This document shows, in pieces, positions 48,730 to 58,414 of a DNA stretch of 64,000 bases. Under the pieces are notes generated by a model. That model did not search any database, was not told where the DNA came from, and saw only the letters and a program-made list of their open reading frames with translations. This DNA is from Rubrivivax gelatinosus IL144. GTDB taxonomy: Bacteria; Pseudomonadota; Gammaproteobacteria; Burkholderiales; Burkholderiaceae_C. The stretch covers positions 2,914,001 through 2,978,000 of the forward strand of contig NC_017075.1 of assembly GCF_000284255.1 (NCBI RefSeq), in the 5' to 3' direction. Numbering within the stretch: the stretch's first letter is position 1; every line of letters begins with the position of its first letter. Made by a program: the position numbers and the translations under genes.

Positions 48730-49338
48730 TCAGCCGCGCTTTTCGAGGACCTGGTCGATGAGACCGTAGTCCTTGGCTTCGCTGGGCGACAGCCACATGT
48801 CGCGCTCCATGTCGGCCTCGATCTTCTCGATCGACTGACCGGTGCGCTCGGCATAGATGCGGTTGAGCTGCTCGCGCGTCTTGATGATCTCGCGGGCCTG
48901 GATCTCGATGTCGCTGGCCTGGCCCTGGGCGCCGCCCGAGGGCTGGTGGATCATCACGCGGGAGTTCGGCAGCGCGAAGCGCTTGCCCTTGGCGCCGGCC
49001 ATCAGCAGGAAGCTGCCCATGCTGGCGGCCATGCCCATGCACAGCGTCGAGACCTCCGGCTTGATGAAGTTCATCGTGTCGAAGATCGACAGGCCCGCGC
49101 TGACGCTGCCGCCCGGCGAGTTGATGTACAGGAAGATGTCCTTGTCCGGGTTCTCGGACTCCAGGAACAGCAGCTGAGCGCAAACGAGATTCGCGACCTG
49201 GTCGTTGACAGGGCCGACAAGGAAGACGATCCGCTCGCGCAGCAGGCGGCTGTAGATGTCGTAGGCGCGTTCACCGCGCCCGGACTGCTCGATGACCATG
49301 GGCACCATGCCCAGGCCGGTCGTCTCGATCACGCTCAT
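48730..49338 (-). CDS. clpP: ATP-dependent Clp protease proteolytic subunit ClpP
   Basis: Serine protease subunit forming a 14-mer. The 202-residue product has the catalytic Ser106 in [10 protein letters not shown], His131 in [11 protein letters not shown] and Asp180 in MERDMWLSP, plus the oxyanion strand [11 protein letters not shown]. The ATG at 49338 is conserved ([20 protein letters not shown]); no clear Shine-Dalgarno is adjacent, so it may rely on coupling to tig, whose stop is 14 bases upstream. Confidence 0.98.
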   Translation of the reverse strand: MSVIETTGLGMVPMVIEQSGRGERAYDIYSRLLRERIVFLVGPVNDQVANLVCAQLLFLESENPDKDIFLYINSPGGSVSAGLSIFDTMNFIKPEVSTLCMGMAASMGSFLLMAGAKGKRFALPNSRVMIHQPSGGAQGQASDIEIQAREIIKTREQLNRIYAERTGQSIEKIEADMERDMWLSPSEAKDYGLIDQVLEKRG

Positions 49339-49352
49339 AAGGGGATGTTTCC

Positions 49353-50663
49353 TCAGGCTGCCGACATCAGCTCGTCGAACGGTAGCACCTTGTCCGTGAC
49401 CTTGGCCTTCGCCAGGATGAACTCGGTGACGTTGTTCTCGATGACCACCGCCTCGACCTCGGCCATGCGCTGGCGGTCGCCGAGGTACCAGCGCACCACT
49501 TCGGCGGGCTTCTCGTAGCTCTGGGCGAGCTCCTCGATGTGCGCACGCAGCTGGTCGGGCTGGGCTTGCAGGTTGTTGGTCTTGACGAGCTCGGCGACGA
49601 TCAGGCCCAGGCGCACGCGGCGCTCGGCCTGCGGACGGAAGATGTCCTCGGGGATCGGCGCGTTCTCGGCGTCCTTGACGCCGCGCTGCTTCAGGTCGGC
49701 ACGGGCACCGGCGACCAGACGCTGCAGTTCGTTGGCGATCAGCGCCTTGGGCAGGTCGAGCTCGGCCGACTTGGCCAGCGCTTCCATCGCCGCGGCCTTG
49801 TTGCGCGAACGCACGCGGAACTTGACCTCCCGCTCGAGGTTCTTCTTGACGTCGGCGCGCAGCGCCTCGACGGTGCCTTCGGCGATGCCCAGCGACTTGG
49901 CGAACTCGTCGTCGACGGTCGGCAGGTGCTGGATCTCGCACTTGGTCATCGTGACCAGGAAGTCGGCTTCCTTGCCCGCGACGTCCTGGCCGTGATAGTC
50001 GGCCGGGAACTGCAGCGGGAAGGTCTTGTTGTCGCCGACCTTCATGCCGCGCACGGCCTTGTCGAACTGCTCCAGCATCTGGCCTTCGCCGATGATGAAC
50101 TGGAAGCCTTCGGCCTTGCCGCCGGCGAACGGTTCGCCGTCGATCTTGCCTTCGAAGTCGATCGTCACGCGGTCGCCTTCGGCGGCGCCTTCGGCGGCCG
50201 GGCGCTGCGTGAAGGTGCGGCGCTGCTTGCGCAGGATCTCGACGGTGCGGTCGATCGCTTCGTCGGTGACCTCGGCGGTGACGCGCTCGACCTCGACTTC
50301 GGCGAGTTCGCCGAGCTTGACTTCGGGGTAGACCTCGAAGGTCGCTTCGAAAGCGATCTCGCCTTCGGCGGCTTCGTCCTTCTGCGTGATGCTCGGGGCA
50401 CCGGCGACACGCAGCTGGGCTTCGGTGGTGGCGTCGGCGAAGGCCTGGCCGACACGGTCGTTGACCACCTCGTACTGGACCGAATAGCCGTAGCGCTGGG
50501 CGACGACCGACATCGGCACCTTGCCCGGGCGGAAGCCGTCGGCCTTGACCGTGCGGGCCAGCTTGCGCAGGCGGGCTTCGACTTCGCTGTTGATGACGCT
50601 GGCCGGCAGCGTCAGCGTGATGCGGCGTTCCAGTTTTTCGAGGGTTTCGACGTTGACGGCCAT
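49353..50663 (-). CDS. tig: Trigger factor
   Basis: Ribosome-bound chaperone and peptidyl-prolyl isomerase. The 436-residue product has the ribosome-binding motif [17 protein letters not shown] in its N-terminal domain, the FKBP domain ([20 protein letters not shown]) and the helical C-terminal arms ending in [20 protein letters not shown] sequence. It lies directly after tRNA-Leu and before clpP, the conserved order. Confidence 0.97.
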   Translation of the reverse strand: MAVNVETLEKLERRITLTLPASVINSEVEARLRKLARTVKADGFRPGKVPMSVVAQRYGYSVQYEVVNDRVGQAFADATTEAQLRVAGAPSITQKDEAAEGEIAFEATFEVYPEVKLGELAEVEVERVTAEVTDEAIDRTVEILRKQRRTFTQRPAAEGAAEGDRVTIDFEGKIDGEPFAGGKAEGFQFIIGEGQMLEQFDKAVRGMKVGDNKTFPLQFPADYHGQDVAGKEADFLVTMTKCEIQHLPTVDDEFAKSLGIAEGTVEALRADVKKNLEREVKFRVRSRNKAAAMEALAKSAELDLPKALIANELQRLVAGARADLKQRGVKDAENAPIPEDIFRPQAERRVRLGLIVAELVKTNNLQAQPDQLRAHIEELAQSYEKPAEVVRWYLGDRQRMAEVEAVVIENNVTEFILAKAKVTDKVLPFDELMSAA

Positions 50664-50693
50664 GTGGGGCTCTCTAAGGCTTCAGTGAATGTC

Positions 50694-50780
50694 TGGTGCG
50701 CGGGGCCGGACTCGAACCGGCACGCCCGTGAAGGCGTCAGGACCTAAACCTGGTGCGTCTACCAATTTCGCCACCCGCGC
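50694..50780 (-). tRNA. tRNA-Leu (anticodon TAG)
   Basis: 87-base class II tRNA: acceptor GCGCGGG/CCCGCGC, anticodon loop with TTTAGGT (TAG), a long variable arm and encoded CCA (50694-50696). It is 31 bases upstream of tig and probably shares its transcript. Confidence 0.95.
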
Positions 50781-50871
50781 GCTCAAAAACGTCGCCGCAC
50801 GACACCCGCGGCGCGAATCCCGCGGGGGTCGTCGATCGCCGTTCCCGGATAACTCGATCGGTAAACCGCGC

Positions 50872-50877
50872 ATTCTA
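50872..50877 (-). promoter_or_regulatory. -10 element for tRNA-Leu(TAG)-tig
   Basis: TAGAAT on the minus strand, about 90 bases before the tRNA. No clear -35. The leader between it and the tRNA has no gene. Confidence 0.4.
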
Positions 50878-50922
50878 GCCGGCACGCGGACAAAGCCCGA
50901 CGCCGGCCCGCGTGCAAATGCT

Positions 50923-53900
50923 TCAGCGCCCTGCCCCGCCCTCGCGGCGCACGCGGAACCAGGCCGCGTACATCGCCGGCAACGCGAGCAGCGTCAGCGC
51001 CGTGGCGAGCACCAGCCCGCCCATGATTGCCACCGCCATCGGCCCCCAGAAGGTGCTGCGCGACAACGGGATCATCGCCAGCACCGCGGCCGCGGCCGTC
51101 AGCACGATGGGCCGGAAACGGCGCACCGCAGCCTCGATGATCGCGTCCCAGGCGGCGACGCCGCGGGCACGGTCGAGCTCGATCTGGTCGATCAGGATCA
51201 CCGAGTTGCGCATGATCATGCCGGCCAGCGCGATGACGCCCAGCAGCGCGACGAAACCGAAAGGCTGGTCCAGCAGCAGCATCGCCGCGGCGGCGCCGGC
51301 GATCCCGAGCGGCCCGGTCAGGAACACCAGCAGCGCGCGGCCGAAGCTGCGCAGCTGCAGCATCAGCAGCGTGAAGATGATGAACAGCATCGCCGGCACG
51401 CCGGCCACGATCGAACGCTGGCCCTTGCTGCTTTCGGCGACGGCGCCGGCGGTCTCGATGCGGTAGCCCGGCGGCATGCGCGCCTGCAGCGCGCGCATCG
51501 CCGGCTCGAGCTGCGCCGTCACCGTCGCGCCCTGCACGCCTTCGGCGAGGTCGGCCTGCACCGTCGCGGCGTAGTCGCGCCCCTGGCGGTGCAGCACGCC
51601 CGGCTCCCAGTCCAGGCGGAGATGAGCCACCTGCGTCAGCGGCACGGCGCGGCCGCTGGCCGTCTGCACGTAGGCGCTGGACAGATCGGCGATCGTGTCG
51701 CGTTCGGCCTCGGGCAGGCGCAGCACGACGTCGACCAGCTTGTCGCCTTCGCGGTACTGGGCCACCGTGCTGCCCGACAGCAGGGTCTGCGAGGTCTGGG
51801 CGACGAGGCGGCTGGTGACGCCCAGCGCACGCGCCTTGTCCTGGTCGATCTCCAGGCGCAAGACCTTGATCGACTCGTTCCAGTCGTCGTTGACGCCGCG
51901 GGTGTGCGGGTTGGCGCGCATCAGCTCCTTGGCCTGGTCGGCCCAGCGGCGCACTTCCGCCGCCTCGCGGCCGAGCACGCGGAACTGCACCGGATACGCC
52001 ACCGGCGGCCCGTTGGGCAGCGCGGTGACGCGGGCGCGCACCTCGGGGAACTCGGCGGCCAGCACCGCCGGCAGCTCGCGGCGGAGGCTGTCGCGCTCCT
52101 CCGGGTCCTTGGGCACCAGGATCATCTGGCTGACGTTGCTGTTCGGGAAGATCTGCTCCAGCGGCAGATAGAAACGCGGCACGCCCGAGCCCACCCAGGT
52201 GCTGACGGTGGCCACGCGCTCGTCGGCCAGCAGGCGCTTTTCGACGCGGCGCGCGACGTCGTCGCTGGCCCGGATCGTCGCCCCTTCGGGCAGCCAAAGG
52301 TCGACCAGCAGCTCGGGCCGCGCCGACTCGGGGAAGAACTGCTGCTGCACGCGCGTCATGCCGAAGATGCCGAGCGCGAACGAGGCCACCGTCACGCCGA
52401 TCGTGATCCAGCGGTGCGCGACGCACCAGTCGACCGCGGCGCGGAAGCGGTTGTAGAACGGGCTGTCGAAGAGTTCGTGCGGCCCGTCGTCGGCCGCGGC
52501 CACCTTGCTGTGCGTGCGCAGCAGCCAGGTCCCCAGGTAGGGCACGAAGTAGACCGAGGCGAGCCAGGACACCAGCAGCGCGGCGGTCGTGACGGCGAAG
52601 ATCGCGAAGGTGTACTCGCCGGTCTCCGACTTGGCCAGGCCGATCGGCAGGAAGCCGGCGGCGGTGATCAGCGTGCCGGTGAGCATCGGCATCGCGGTGA
52701 TCTCGTAGGCGAAGGTCGCGGCACGCAGCTTGTCGTAGCCCTCCTCGAGTTTGCGGACCATCATCTCGACGGCGATGATCGCGTCGTCGACCAGCAGCCC
52801 CAGCGCGATGATCAGCGCGCCCAGCGACACCTTGTGCAGGCCGATGCCCCAGAAGCGCATCACGACGAAGGTGATCGCCAGCACCAGCGGGATCGTGATC
52901 GCGACGACCAGGCCCGGCCAGATGTCGACGCGCAGCGGCCTGGTGTGCAGACCCAGGCTGAGAAAGCTCACGCCGAGCACGATGACCACGGCCTCCAGCA
53001 GCACGCCGACGAACTCGTTGACCGAGGCCGAGACGACCTGGGGCTGGTCCTGGATCTGGTCGAGCTCGATGCCGATCGGCAGCTCGGCACGCAGCTCGTC
53101 GACCGCGGCACGGAGCGCCTTGCCGAGCGTGACGATGTCGCCGCCCGAGGCCATCGACACGCCCAACGCCAGCACCTGCCGGCCCTGGTGGCGCACCATC
53201 GTGTCCGGCGGGTCGACGTAGGCGCGGCGGATCTCGGCGATGTCCTGCAGCCGGATCGTGCTCGCGCGTCCGGTCTGCGGGTCCTGGGCGCGGATCGGGA
53301 AGCGCCGCAGCTCCTCGACCGAGCTGAACTGCCCGCCGACACGGAGCTGGATCTGCTCGGCGCCGGCCTGCAGCGTGCCGGCACCTTCCATCGCGTTCTG
53401 CGCGCCGAGCTGGGCCACGACCGCGCCGGCGTCGAGGCCGAGCTCGGCCATGCGCTTGCGCGAGACCTCGACGAAGATGTTCTCCGCCTGCCGGCCGAAG
53501 ATCTCGACCTTGGAGACGTCGGGCACACGCAGCAGCCGCTGGCGCACGTCGTCGGCGAACTCGCGCAGCTCCTCCTGGCTGAAGCCGTCGGCCGACAGCG
53601 CGAAGATCGAGCCGTAGACGTCGCCGAAATCGTCGTTGAAGACCGGGCCGATGACGCCTTCGGGCAGCGTCGAGCGCATGTCGCCGATGCGCTTGCGCAC
53701 CTGGTACCAGGCGTCGCGCACCTCGGCCGGCGGCGAGTGCTCGGCCAGGAACAGCGTCGTCACCGACTCGCCGGGCTTGGTGTAGCTGCGGATGCGGTCG
53801 GCGTACGGCACCTCCTGCAGCGTGCGCTCGATCTTGTCGGTCACCTGTTCGGCCACCTGCTGGGCGCTGGCGCCAGGCCAGTAGGCCTGCACGACCATCG

Positions 53901-54078
53901 CCCGGAAGGTGAACGGCGGATCCTCGTCCTGGCCGAGCTGGAAGTACGCGGCGATACCGAGCACCATCAGCACGACCATCAGGTAACGCGTCAGCGGCGC
54001 GTGTTCGAGCGCCCAGCGCGAGATGTTGAAACGCTCGCGGGCCGGGGCCGGCGCGGCGTCGTGGTTCTGCGTCTGCAT
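50923..54078 (-). CDS. RND efflux pump inner-membrane permease
   Basis: AcrB-type hydrophobe/amphiphile exporter powered by the proton gradient. The 1051-residue product has 12 membrane segments in two halves. It shows the first-helix segment APLTRYLMVVLMVLGIAAYF, the proton-relay region GALIIALGLLVDDAIIAVEM in helix 4, periplasmic loops with RIGDMRSTLPEGVIGPVFND and the second-half GVIALAGMIMRNSVILIDQI. Substrate unknown. The start ATG overlaps the adaptor stop by one base (TGATG). No outer membrane factor gene is nearby, so it probably uses one encoded elsewhere. Confidence 0.93.
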   Translation of the reverse strand: MQTQNHDAAPAPARERFNISRWALEHAPLTRYLMVVLMVLGIAAYFQLGQDEDPPFTFRAMVVQAYWPGASAQQVAEQVTDKIERTLQEVPYADRIRSYTKPGESVTTLFLAEHSPPAEVRDAWYQVRKRIGDMRSTLPEGVIGPVFNDDFGDVYGSIFALSADGFSQEELREFADDVRQRLLRVPDVSKVEIFGRQAENIFVEVSRKRMAELGLDAGAVVAQLGAQNAMEGAGTLQAGAEQIQLRVGGQFSSVEELRRFPIRAQDPQTGRASTIRLQDIAEIRRAYVDPPDTMVRHQGRQVLALGVSMASGGDIVTLGKALRAAVDELRAELPIGIELDQIQDQPQVVSASVNEFVGVLLEAVVIVLGVSFLSLGLHTRPLRVDIWPGLVVAITIPLVLAITFVVMRFWGIGLHKVSLGALIIALGLLVDDAIIAVEMMVRKLEEGYDKLRAATFAYEITAMPMLTGTLITAAGFLPIGLAKSETGEYTFAIFAVTTAALLVSWLASVYFVPYLGTWLLRTHSKVAAADDGPHELFDSPFYNRFRAAVDWCVAHRWITIGVTVASFALGIFGMTRVQQQFFPESARPELLVDLWLPEGATIRASDDVARRVEKRLLADERVATVSTWVGSGVPRFYLPLEQIFPNSNVSQMILVPKDPEERDSLRRELPAVLAAEFPEVRARVTALPNGPPVAYPVQFRVLGREAAEVRRWADQAKELMRANPHTRGVNDDWNESIKVLRLEIDQDKARALGVTSRLVAQTSQTLLSGSTVAQYREGDKLVDVVLRLPEAERDTIADLSSAYVQTASGRAVPLTQVAHLRLDWEPGVLHRQGRDYAATVQADLAEGVQGATVTAQLEPAMRALQARMPPGYRIETAGAVAESSKGQRSIVAGVPAMLFIIFTLLMLQLRSFGRALLVFLTGPLGIAGAAAAMLLLDQPFGFVALLGVIALAGMIMRNSVILIDQIELDRARGVAAWDAIIEAAVRRFRPIVLTAAAAVLAMIPLSRSTFWGPMAVAIMGGLVLATALTLLALPAMYAAWFRVRREGGAGR

Positions 54079-55166
54079 CAGCGCTTCGTGTCCTCGTACA
54101 GGCGGACCTTCTGGCCCGGGGCGAGCACGTGCACGCCGGCCGTCACGACGACGGCACCGGGGGCCAGGCCGCTGGCGACGACGACGCTGTTGCCGTCGGT
54201 GCCGCCGAGCTCCACCGGCTGCGGCCTGACGGTCATCGTCGCGCGGTCGAGCACCCAGACCGAGGTCTTGCCCTGGACCTGCACCACGGCGGTCAGCGGC
54301 AGCTTGGCGACGCCTTCGACACGCGGCTGCTCGATCAGCACCGACGCGGTCTGCCCGAGCTGGGCGGCGCCGGCGCCGACGTCGGCCTTGACGGTGAAAG
54401 TGCGCGTCGCCGCGTCGGCGGCGGCGGCGACTTCGCGCACCGTCGCCGGCATCGTGTCCTGGCGGCCCCACAGCCGCACGCGCACGGCGCCCGGCCGTCC
54501 GAGCATCGAGCGCATGCGGCCGACCTCGTCTTCGGGCACGGCGAAAACGACGTCGCGCGGGCCGTCGTGCGCCAGGCGCAGCACCGGCGTGCCGGCCGCG
54601 AGCACCGCACCCGGCTCGGCCATCACCGCGGTGACGATGCCGGCCGCGCTGGCGTGCAGGTCGCTGTAGGCGGCCTGGTTGGCCTGCACGCCGGCTTCGG
54701 CGCGCGCCTGCTCGAACTGCGCCCGCGCGGCCTTCAGCGTCGTCTCGCGGCGGTCGAGTTCGGCGGCGCTGATGAAGCCTTGTTCGTAGAGCTCGCGGAA
54801 ACGCTTGAAGTCGGCCGCGGCCATCTCGGCATTGACCTGGGCCGAGCGCATCGTCGCCTGGGCGGCGGTCTGCGCCAGGCGCAGGTCCTGCGGGTCGAGC
54901 TGGGCCAGCAGTTCGCCGGCGGCCACGTGCCGGCCGACTTCGGCCTGGCGGCGCACCAGCTTGCCGGCGACGCGGAAGCCGAGCTGCGACTCGGTGCGCG
55001 CCTGGACCTCGGCGGCGTACTCCTGCACACCGCCGGCGCTCGCCTGGGCCAGCACGACGGTGCGCACCGCACGCACCGGCTCGGGTGGCGCCTCGTGGCG
55101 CGAGCAGGCGGACAACGCGGCGACCGCCAGCAAAGCCGCCACCGGGATAACGAAGAAAGATCTCAT
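54078..55166 (-). CDS. RND efflux periplasmic adaptor (membrane fusion lipoprotein)
   Basis: MexA/AcrA-type adaptor. The 362-residue product has a lipoprotein signal (AALSAC, Cys21), the lipoyl half motifs (QLGFRVAGKLVRRQAEVGRH), a helical hairpin (about 90-165, AADFKRFRELYEQGFISAAE) and a beta-barrel region. The gene heads the two-gene operon. A 20-base palindrome (55177-55196) lies 11 bases before its ATG, so it is most likely repressed by a TetR-type regulator; the regulator gene is not in the window. Confidence 0.9.
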   Translation of the reverse strand: MRSFFVIPVAALLAVAALSACSRHEAPPEPVRAVRTVVLAQASAGGVQEYAAEVQARTESQLGFRVAGKLVRRQAEVGRHVAAGELLAQLDPQDLRLAQTAAQATMRSAQVNAEMAAADFKRFRELYEQGFISAAELDRRETTLKAARAQFEQARAEAGVQANQAAYSDLHASAAGIVTAVMAEPGAVLAAGTPVLRLAHDGPRDVVFAVPEDEVGRMRSMLGRPGAVRVRLWGRQDTMPATVREVAAAADAATRTFTVKADVGAGAAQLGQTASVLIEQPRVEGVAKLPLTAVVQVQGKTSVWVLDRATMTVRPQPVELGGTDGNSVVVASGLAPGAVVVTAGVHVLAPGQKVRLYEDTKR

Positions 55167-55176
55167 GCGCTGGCGC

Positions 55177-55196
55177 TAATGACTCACTGGTCATTA
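55177..55196. promoter_or_regulatory. Candidate operator of the RND efflux operon
   Basis: Palindrome TAATGAC-6-GTCATTA, perfect in both 7-base arms, 11 bases upstream of the adaptor ATG on the minus strand. It also lies 67 bases from the divergent hpnC start. Shape and place fit a TetR-family repressor site. Confidence 0.55.
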
Positions 55197-55263
55197 ATGT
55201 AGGCGTCCGTGCTTTCCACTGTCAACGGCGGCCCCGCCGCGCCAGCGGCCACAATCGCCGCCC

Positions 55264-56094
55264 GTGAGCGTCGATCACTACGAGAACTTCCCTGTCGCGT
55301 CGGTGTTGTGCCCGCCGACGATCCGGCCCGCCGTCGTGGCCATCTACCACTTCGCGCGCACGGCCGACGACATCGCCGACGAAGGCGCGGCCCCGCCGGC
55401 CGAGCGCCACGCGGCGCTGGCCGCCTACCGCGCCGACCTGCAGGCCGTCGAGCGCGGCGCTGCACCCAGCGCCCGCTGGGCGCCGGTCTTCGCACCGCTG
55501 GCGGCGGCGATGGAGCGCTACGCGCTGCCGCCGATCTGGCTGCACCGGCTGCTCGACGCCTTCGTGCAGGACGTCGACAACCCGGCTTACGCCGACCGCG
55601 CGCAGATCCTGCGGTACTGCAGCCGATCGGCCGACCCGGTCGGCCGCTTGCTGCTGCACCTGTACGGCGTGCACGACGCCGAGTCCGAACGCCGCGCCGA
55701 CGCGATCTGCACCGGCCTGCAGCTCGCCAACTTCTGGCAGGACCTGGGCCTGGACGCCTCGCGCGGCCGCGTCTACCTGCCGCACGACGAACTGGCGGCC
55801 GCCGGCATCACGCTCGACGAGGTGCTGGCACGGCAGGACACGCCGGCGCTGCGCCGCCTGGTGCACGAACTCTGCGCCTGGGCCGAGTCGCTGCTGCGCG
55901 ACGGCGCGCCGCTGGCGCTGGACGTGCCCGGCCGGGCCGGCTGGGAGCTGCGCCTCGTCGTGCAAGGCGGACTGCGCGTATTGGAGAGAATCGCGCGCAT
56001 GAATCATGCGACGATCAGCGCGCGCCCGACGCTGGGCGCCACCGACCTGCCCGCGCTGCTGTGGCGCGCGGCGACGATGCGCCGCCCACGATGA
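55264..56094 (+). CDS. hpnC: Squalene synthase HpnC (hydroxysqualene synthase)
   Basis: Forms hydroxysqualene from presqualene diphosphate in the bacterial three-enzyme squalene pathway. The 276-residue product has the prenyl-binding Asp motif FARTADDIADEG near residue 30 and the second motif LANFWQDLGLDASRGRVYLP. GTG start at 55264, no Shine-Dalgarno; a CACAAT element ends 8 bases upstream, so the mRNA may be leaderless. Its stop overlaps hpnD (ATGA). Confidence 0.92.
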   Translation: MSVDHYENFPVASVLCPPTIRPAVVAIYHFARTADDIADEGAAPPAERHAALAAYRADLQAVERGAAPSARWAPVFAPLAAAMERYALPPIWLHRLLDAFVQDVDNPAYADRAQILRYCSRSADPVGRLLLHLYGVHDAESERRADAICTGLQLANFWQDLGLDASRGRVYLPHDELAAAGITLDEVLARQDTPALRRLVHELCAWAESLLRDGAPLALDVPGRAGWELRLVVQGGLRVLERIARMNHATISARPTLGATDLPALLWRAATMRRPR

Positions 56095-56939
56095 CACCGT
56101 CCGAGTACGTGCAGAAGCGGGCCGCCGGCAGCGGCTCGTCGTTCTATTACGCCTTCCTCTTCCTGCCGCCGGCCGAACGCGCCGCGATCACCGCCTTCTA
56201 CGCCTTCTGCCGCGAGGTCGACGACGTCGTCGACGAGATGCAGGACCCGTCGGTGGCGGCGCAGAAGCTGCAGTGGTGGCGGCGCGAGGTCGACGCCGCC
56301 TTCGCAGGCCAGCCCACGCACCCGGTGATGCTGGCGCTGATGCCGCTGGCGCCGCAGTTCCGCATCGAGGCCGCGCACCTGCAGGCGGTCATCGAAGGCT
56401 GCCAGATGGACCTGGAGCAGACGCGTTTCCTCGACTTCCCGGCGCTGGCACGTTACTGCCACCTGGTGGCCGGCGTCGTCGGCGAGGTCGCGGCCAACAT
56501 CTTCGGCCGCAGCAGCGAGCAGACCGTGCGCTACGCGCACACGCTGGGCCGCGCGCTGCAGCTCACGAACATCATCCGCGACGTCGGCGACGACGCCCGC
56601 CGGGGCCGCATCTATCTGCCGGTGTCCGAGCTGCAGCGCTTCGACGTCAAGGCGCACGAGATCCTCAAGCGCGAAGCGCCTTGGGGCTACAGCGAACGCT
56701 TCACGGCCCTGATGCGCTTCCAGGCCGAACGTGCGCACGCCACCTACGACGAGGCGCTGGCGCTGCTGCCCGAGGCCGACCGGGCGAAGCAGAAGACCGG
56801 GCTGATGATGGCCAACATCTACCGCGCACTGCTGCGCGAGATCGAGGCCGGCGGCTTCCAGGTGCTGCACCAGCGCACCTCGCTGACGCCGCTGCGCAAG
56901 CTGTGGATCGCGGCGCGCACCCACGTGCTGGCGCGGTGA
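56091..56939 (+). CDS. hpnD: Presqualene diphosphate synthase HpnD
   Basis: Condenses two farnesyl diphosphates to presqualene diphosphate. The 282-residue product has the two Asp-rich motifs REVDDVVDEM and LTNIIRDVGDDARRGRIYLP, plus SFYYAFLFLPPAERAAITAF at the start. ATG 56091 overlaps the hpnC stop, and its own stop overlaps the hpnE GTG, so the three enzymes are translated together. Confidence 0.94.
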   Translation: MTPSEYVQKRAAGSGSSFYYAFLFLPPAERAAITAFYAFCREVDDVVDEMQDPSVAAQKLQWWRREVDAAFAGQPTHPVMLALMPLAPQFRIEAAHLQAVIEGCQMDLEQTRFLDFPALARYCHLVAGVVGEVAANIFGRSSEQTVRYAHTLGRALQLTNIIRDVGDDARRGRIYLPVSELQRFDVKAHEILKREAPWGYSERFTALMRFQAERAHATYDEALALLPEADRAKQKTGLMMANIYRALLREIEAGGFQVLHQRTSLTPLRKLWIAARTHVLAR

Positions 56940-58225
56940 CGCGCGTCGCCGTCATCGGCGCCGGCTGGGCGGGGCTGGCCGCGGCCGTGCGGCTGGCCGC
57001 CGCCGGCGCCGCCGTCACGGTCTACGAGATGGCGCCTCGCCTCGGCGGCCGGGCGCGCAGCCTGGCCGACGATGCCGGCGGGCGCCTGGACAACGGCCAG
57101 CACATCCTGATCGGCGCCTACTCGCGCACGCTGGCGCTGATGCAGGACGTCGGCGCCGACCCGGCGCGGCTGCTCGCGCGCGGGCCGCTGGTGCTGCGCC
57201 GTGCCGATGGCGGCGGGCTGGCGCTGCCGCCGGGTTCGCCGGTGCCGGCTTTCGTGCGTGCGGTCGCCGGGGCGCGCGGCTGGAGCTGGCCCGACAAGCT
57301 GTCCTTGCTGAAGACGGCGACCGGCTGGGCGGCACGCGGCTTCCGCTGCGCGCCCGAGACCACCGTCGCGGCGCTGTGCAGCGGACTGTCGCCGCGCGTG
57401 CGCGCCGAGCTGATCGACCCGCTGTGCGTCGCCGCGCTGAACACGCCGGCCGACGAAGCCAGCGGCGCGGTGATGCTGCGTGTGCTGCGCGATGCCTTGT
57501 TCGGCGGCGCCGGTGCCGCCGATCTGCTGCTGCCGCGCCGGCCGCTGTCCGAGTTGCTGCCCGAGCCGGCCTCGGCCTGGCTGCAGGCGCACGGGGCCGA
57601 ACTGCGCTGCGCGTCGAGGGTCGGCGCGATCGCGCCCACGGAGCGCGGCTGGCAGGTCGACGGCGAGCGCTACGACGCGGTCGTCCTGGCCGCCACGGCC
57701 GTCGAGTCGGCGCGCCTGAGCTCGGCGGTCGCGCCGGACTGGAGCGCCGCCGCCGCGGCCTTGCGCTACGAACCGATCGTCACCGTCTACCTCGATGCGC
57801 CGGGCCAGTCGCTGCCCTCGGCGATGACGACGCTGCGCGAAGGCCCCGAAGCGCCGGCGCAGTTCGCCTTCGACCACGGCCGGCTCGGCGGCACGCCGGG
57901 CCGCTCGGCCTGGGTCGTCAGCGGCGCCCGGCCCTGGATCGAACGCGGCCTGGACGCCTGCGGCGCCGCGGTGCTGGCCCAGGCGAGCCCGCTGCTGCCC
58001 GGCGCGCGCCTGCATCGCAGCGTCGCCGACAAACGCGCGACCTTCCGCTGCACGCCAGGGCTGCGACGTCCGCCGGCCCGCGTCGCGGCGCGACTCTGGG
58101 CCGCCGGCGACTACGTCGAGGGGCCTTATCCGGCGACGCTGGAAGGTGCGGTGCGGGCCGGCGAAGCCGCCGCCGCCCAAACGCTCGCCGAGATCGGCGC
58201 AGCGCAGCGCCGCGGACGGGCCTGA
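56936..58225 (+). CDS. hpnE: Hydroxysqualene dehydroxylase HpnE
   Basis: FAD-dependent amine-oxidase-like enzyme that reduces hydroxysqualene to squalene. The 429-residue product has the Rossmann motif VAVIGAGWAGLAAAVRLAAA with RLGGRARSL, a conserved DNGQHILIGAYSRTL segment and the C-terminal FAD motif AGDYVEGPYPATLEGAVRAG. GTG 56936 overlaps the hpnD stop. No hopene cyclase or further hpn gene follows; the next gene is an IclR regulator. Confidence 0.94.
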   Translation: MTRVAVIGAGWAGLAAAVRLAAAGAAVTVYEMAPRLGGRARSLADDAGGRLDNGQHILIGAYSRTLALMQDVGADPARLLARGPLVLRRADGGGLALPPGSPVPAFVRAVAGARGWSWPDKLSLLKTATGWAARGFRCAPETTVAALCSGLSPRVRAELIDPLCVAALNTPADEASGAVMLRVLRDALFGGAGAADLLLPRRPLSELLPEPASAWLQAHGAELRCASRVGAIAPTERGWQVDGERYDAVVLAATAVESARLSSAVAPDWSAAAAALRYEPIVTVYLDAPGQSLPSAMTTLREGPEAPAQFAFDHGRLGGTPGRSAWVVSGARPWIERGLDACGAAVLAQASPLLPGARLHRSVADKRATFRCTPGLRRPPARVAARLWAAGDYVEGPYPATLEGAVRAGEAAAAQTLAEIGAAQRRGRA

Positions 58226-58414
58226 CGCTCGGCTGCTGTGTCCCGGCGCACCGCGGCGCGCAAGTCCGGCGCCGCAACCCGGCGCGGTGCACCCCCGCCC
58301 GCCGCATGCACCGGCATGGCGCGCGGCGTCACAACAACGTGACGCGCTTCTCGACACGCAAACCGCCCTTCCGCGATGCAAAATCGGCGCATTGATGCCC
58401 GCCTGCCGCTTTTC

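Noticed and set aside
50689..54669. A 1326-codon open frame opposite the RND permease
   Set aside because: Same antisense effect; no start context and no recognisable domain.
50923..55166. Fusion of adaptor and permease in one 1423-codon frame
   Set aside because: The upstream part of that frame is the adaptor gene out of frame; the true start is ATG 54078 with a TGATG junction.
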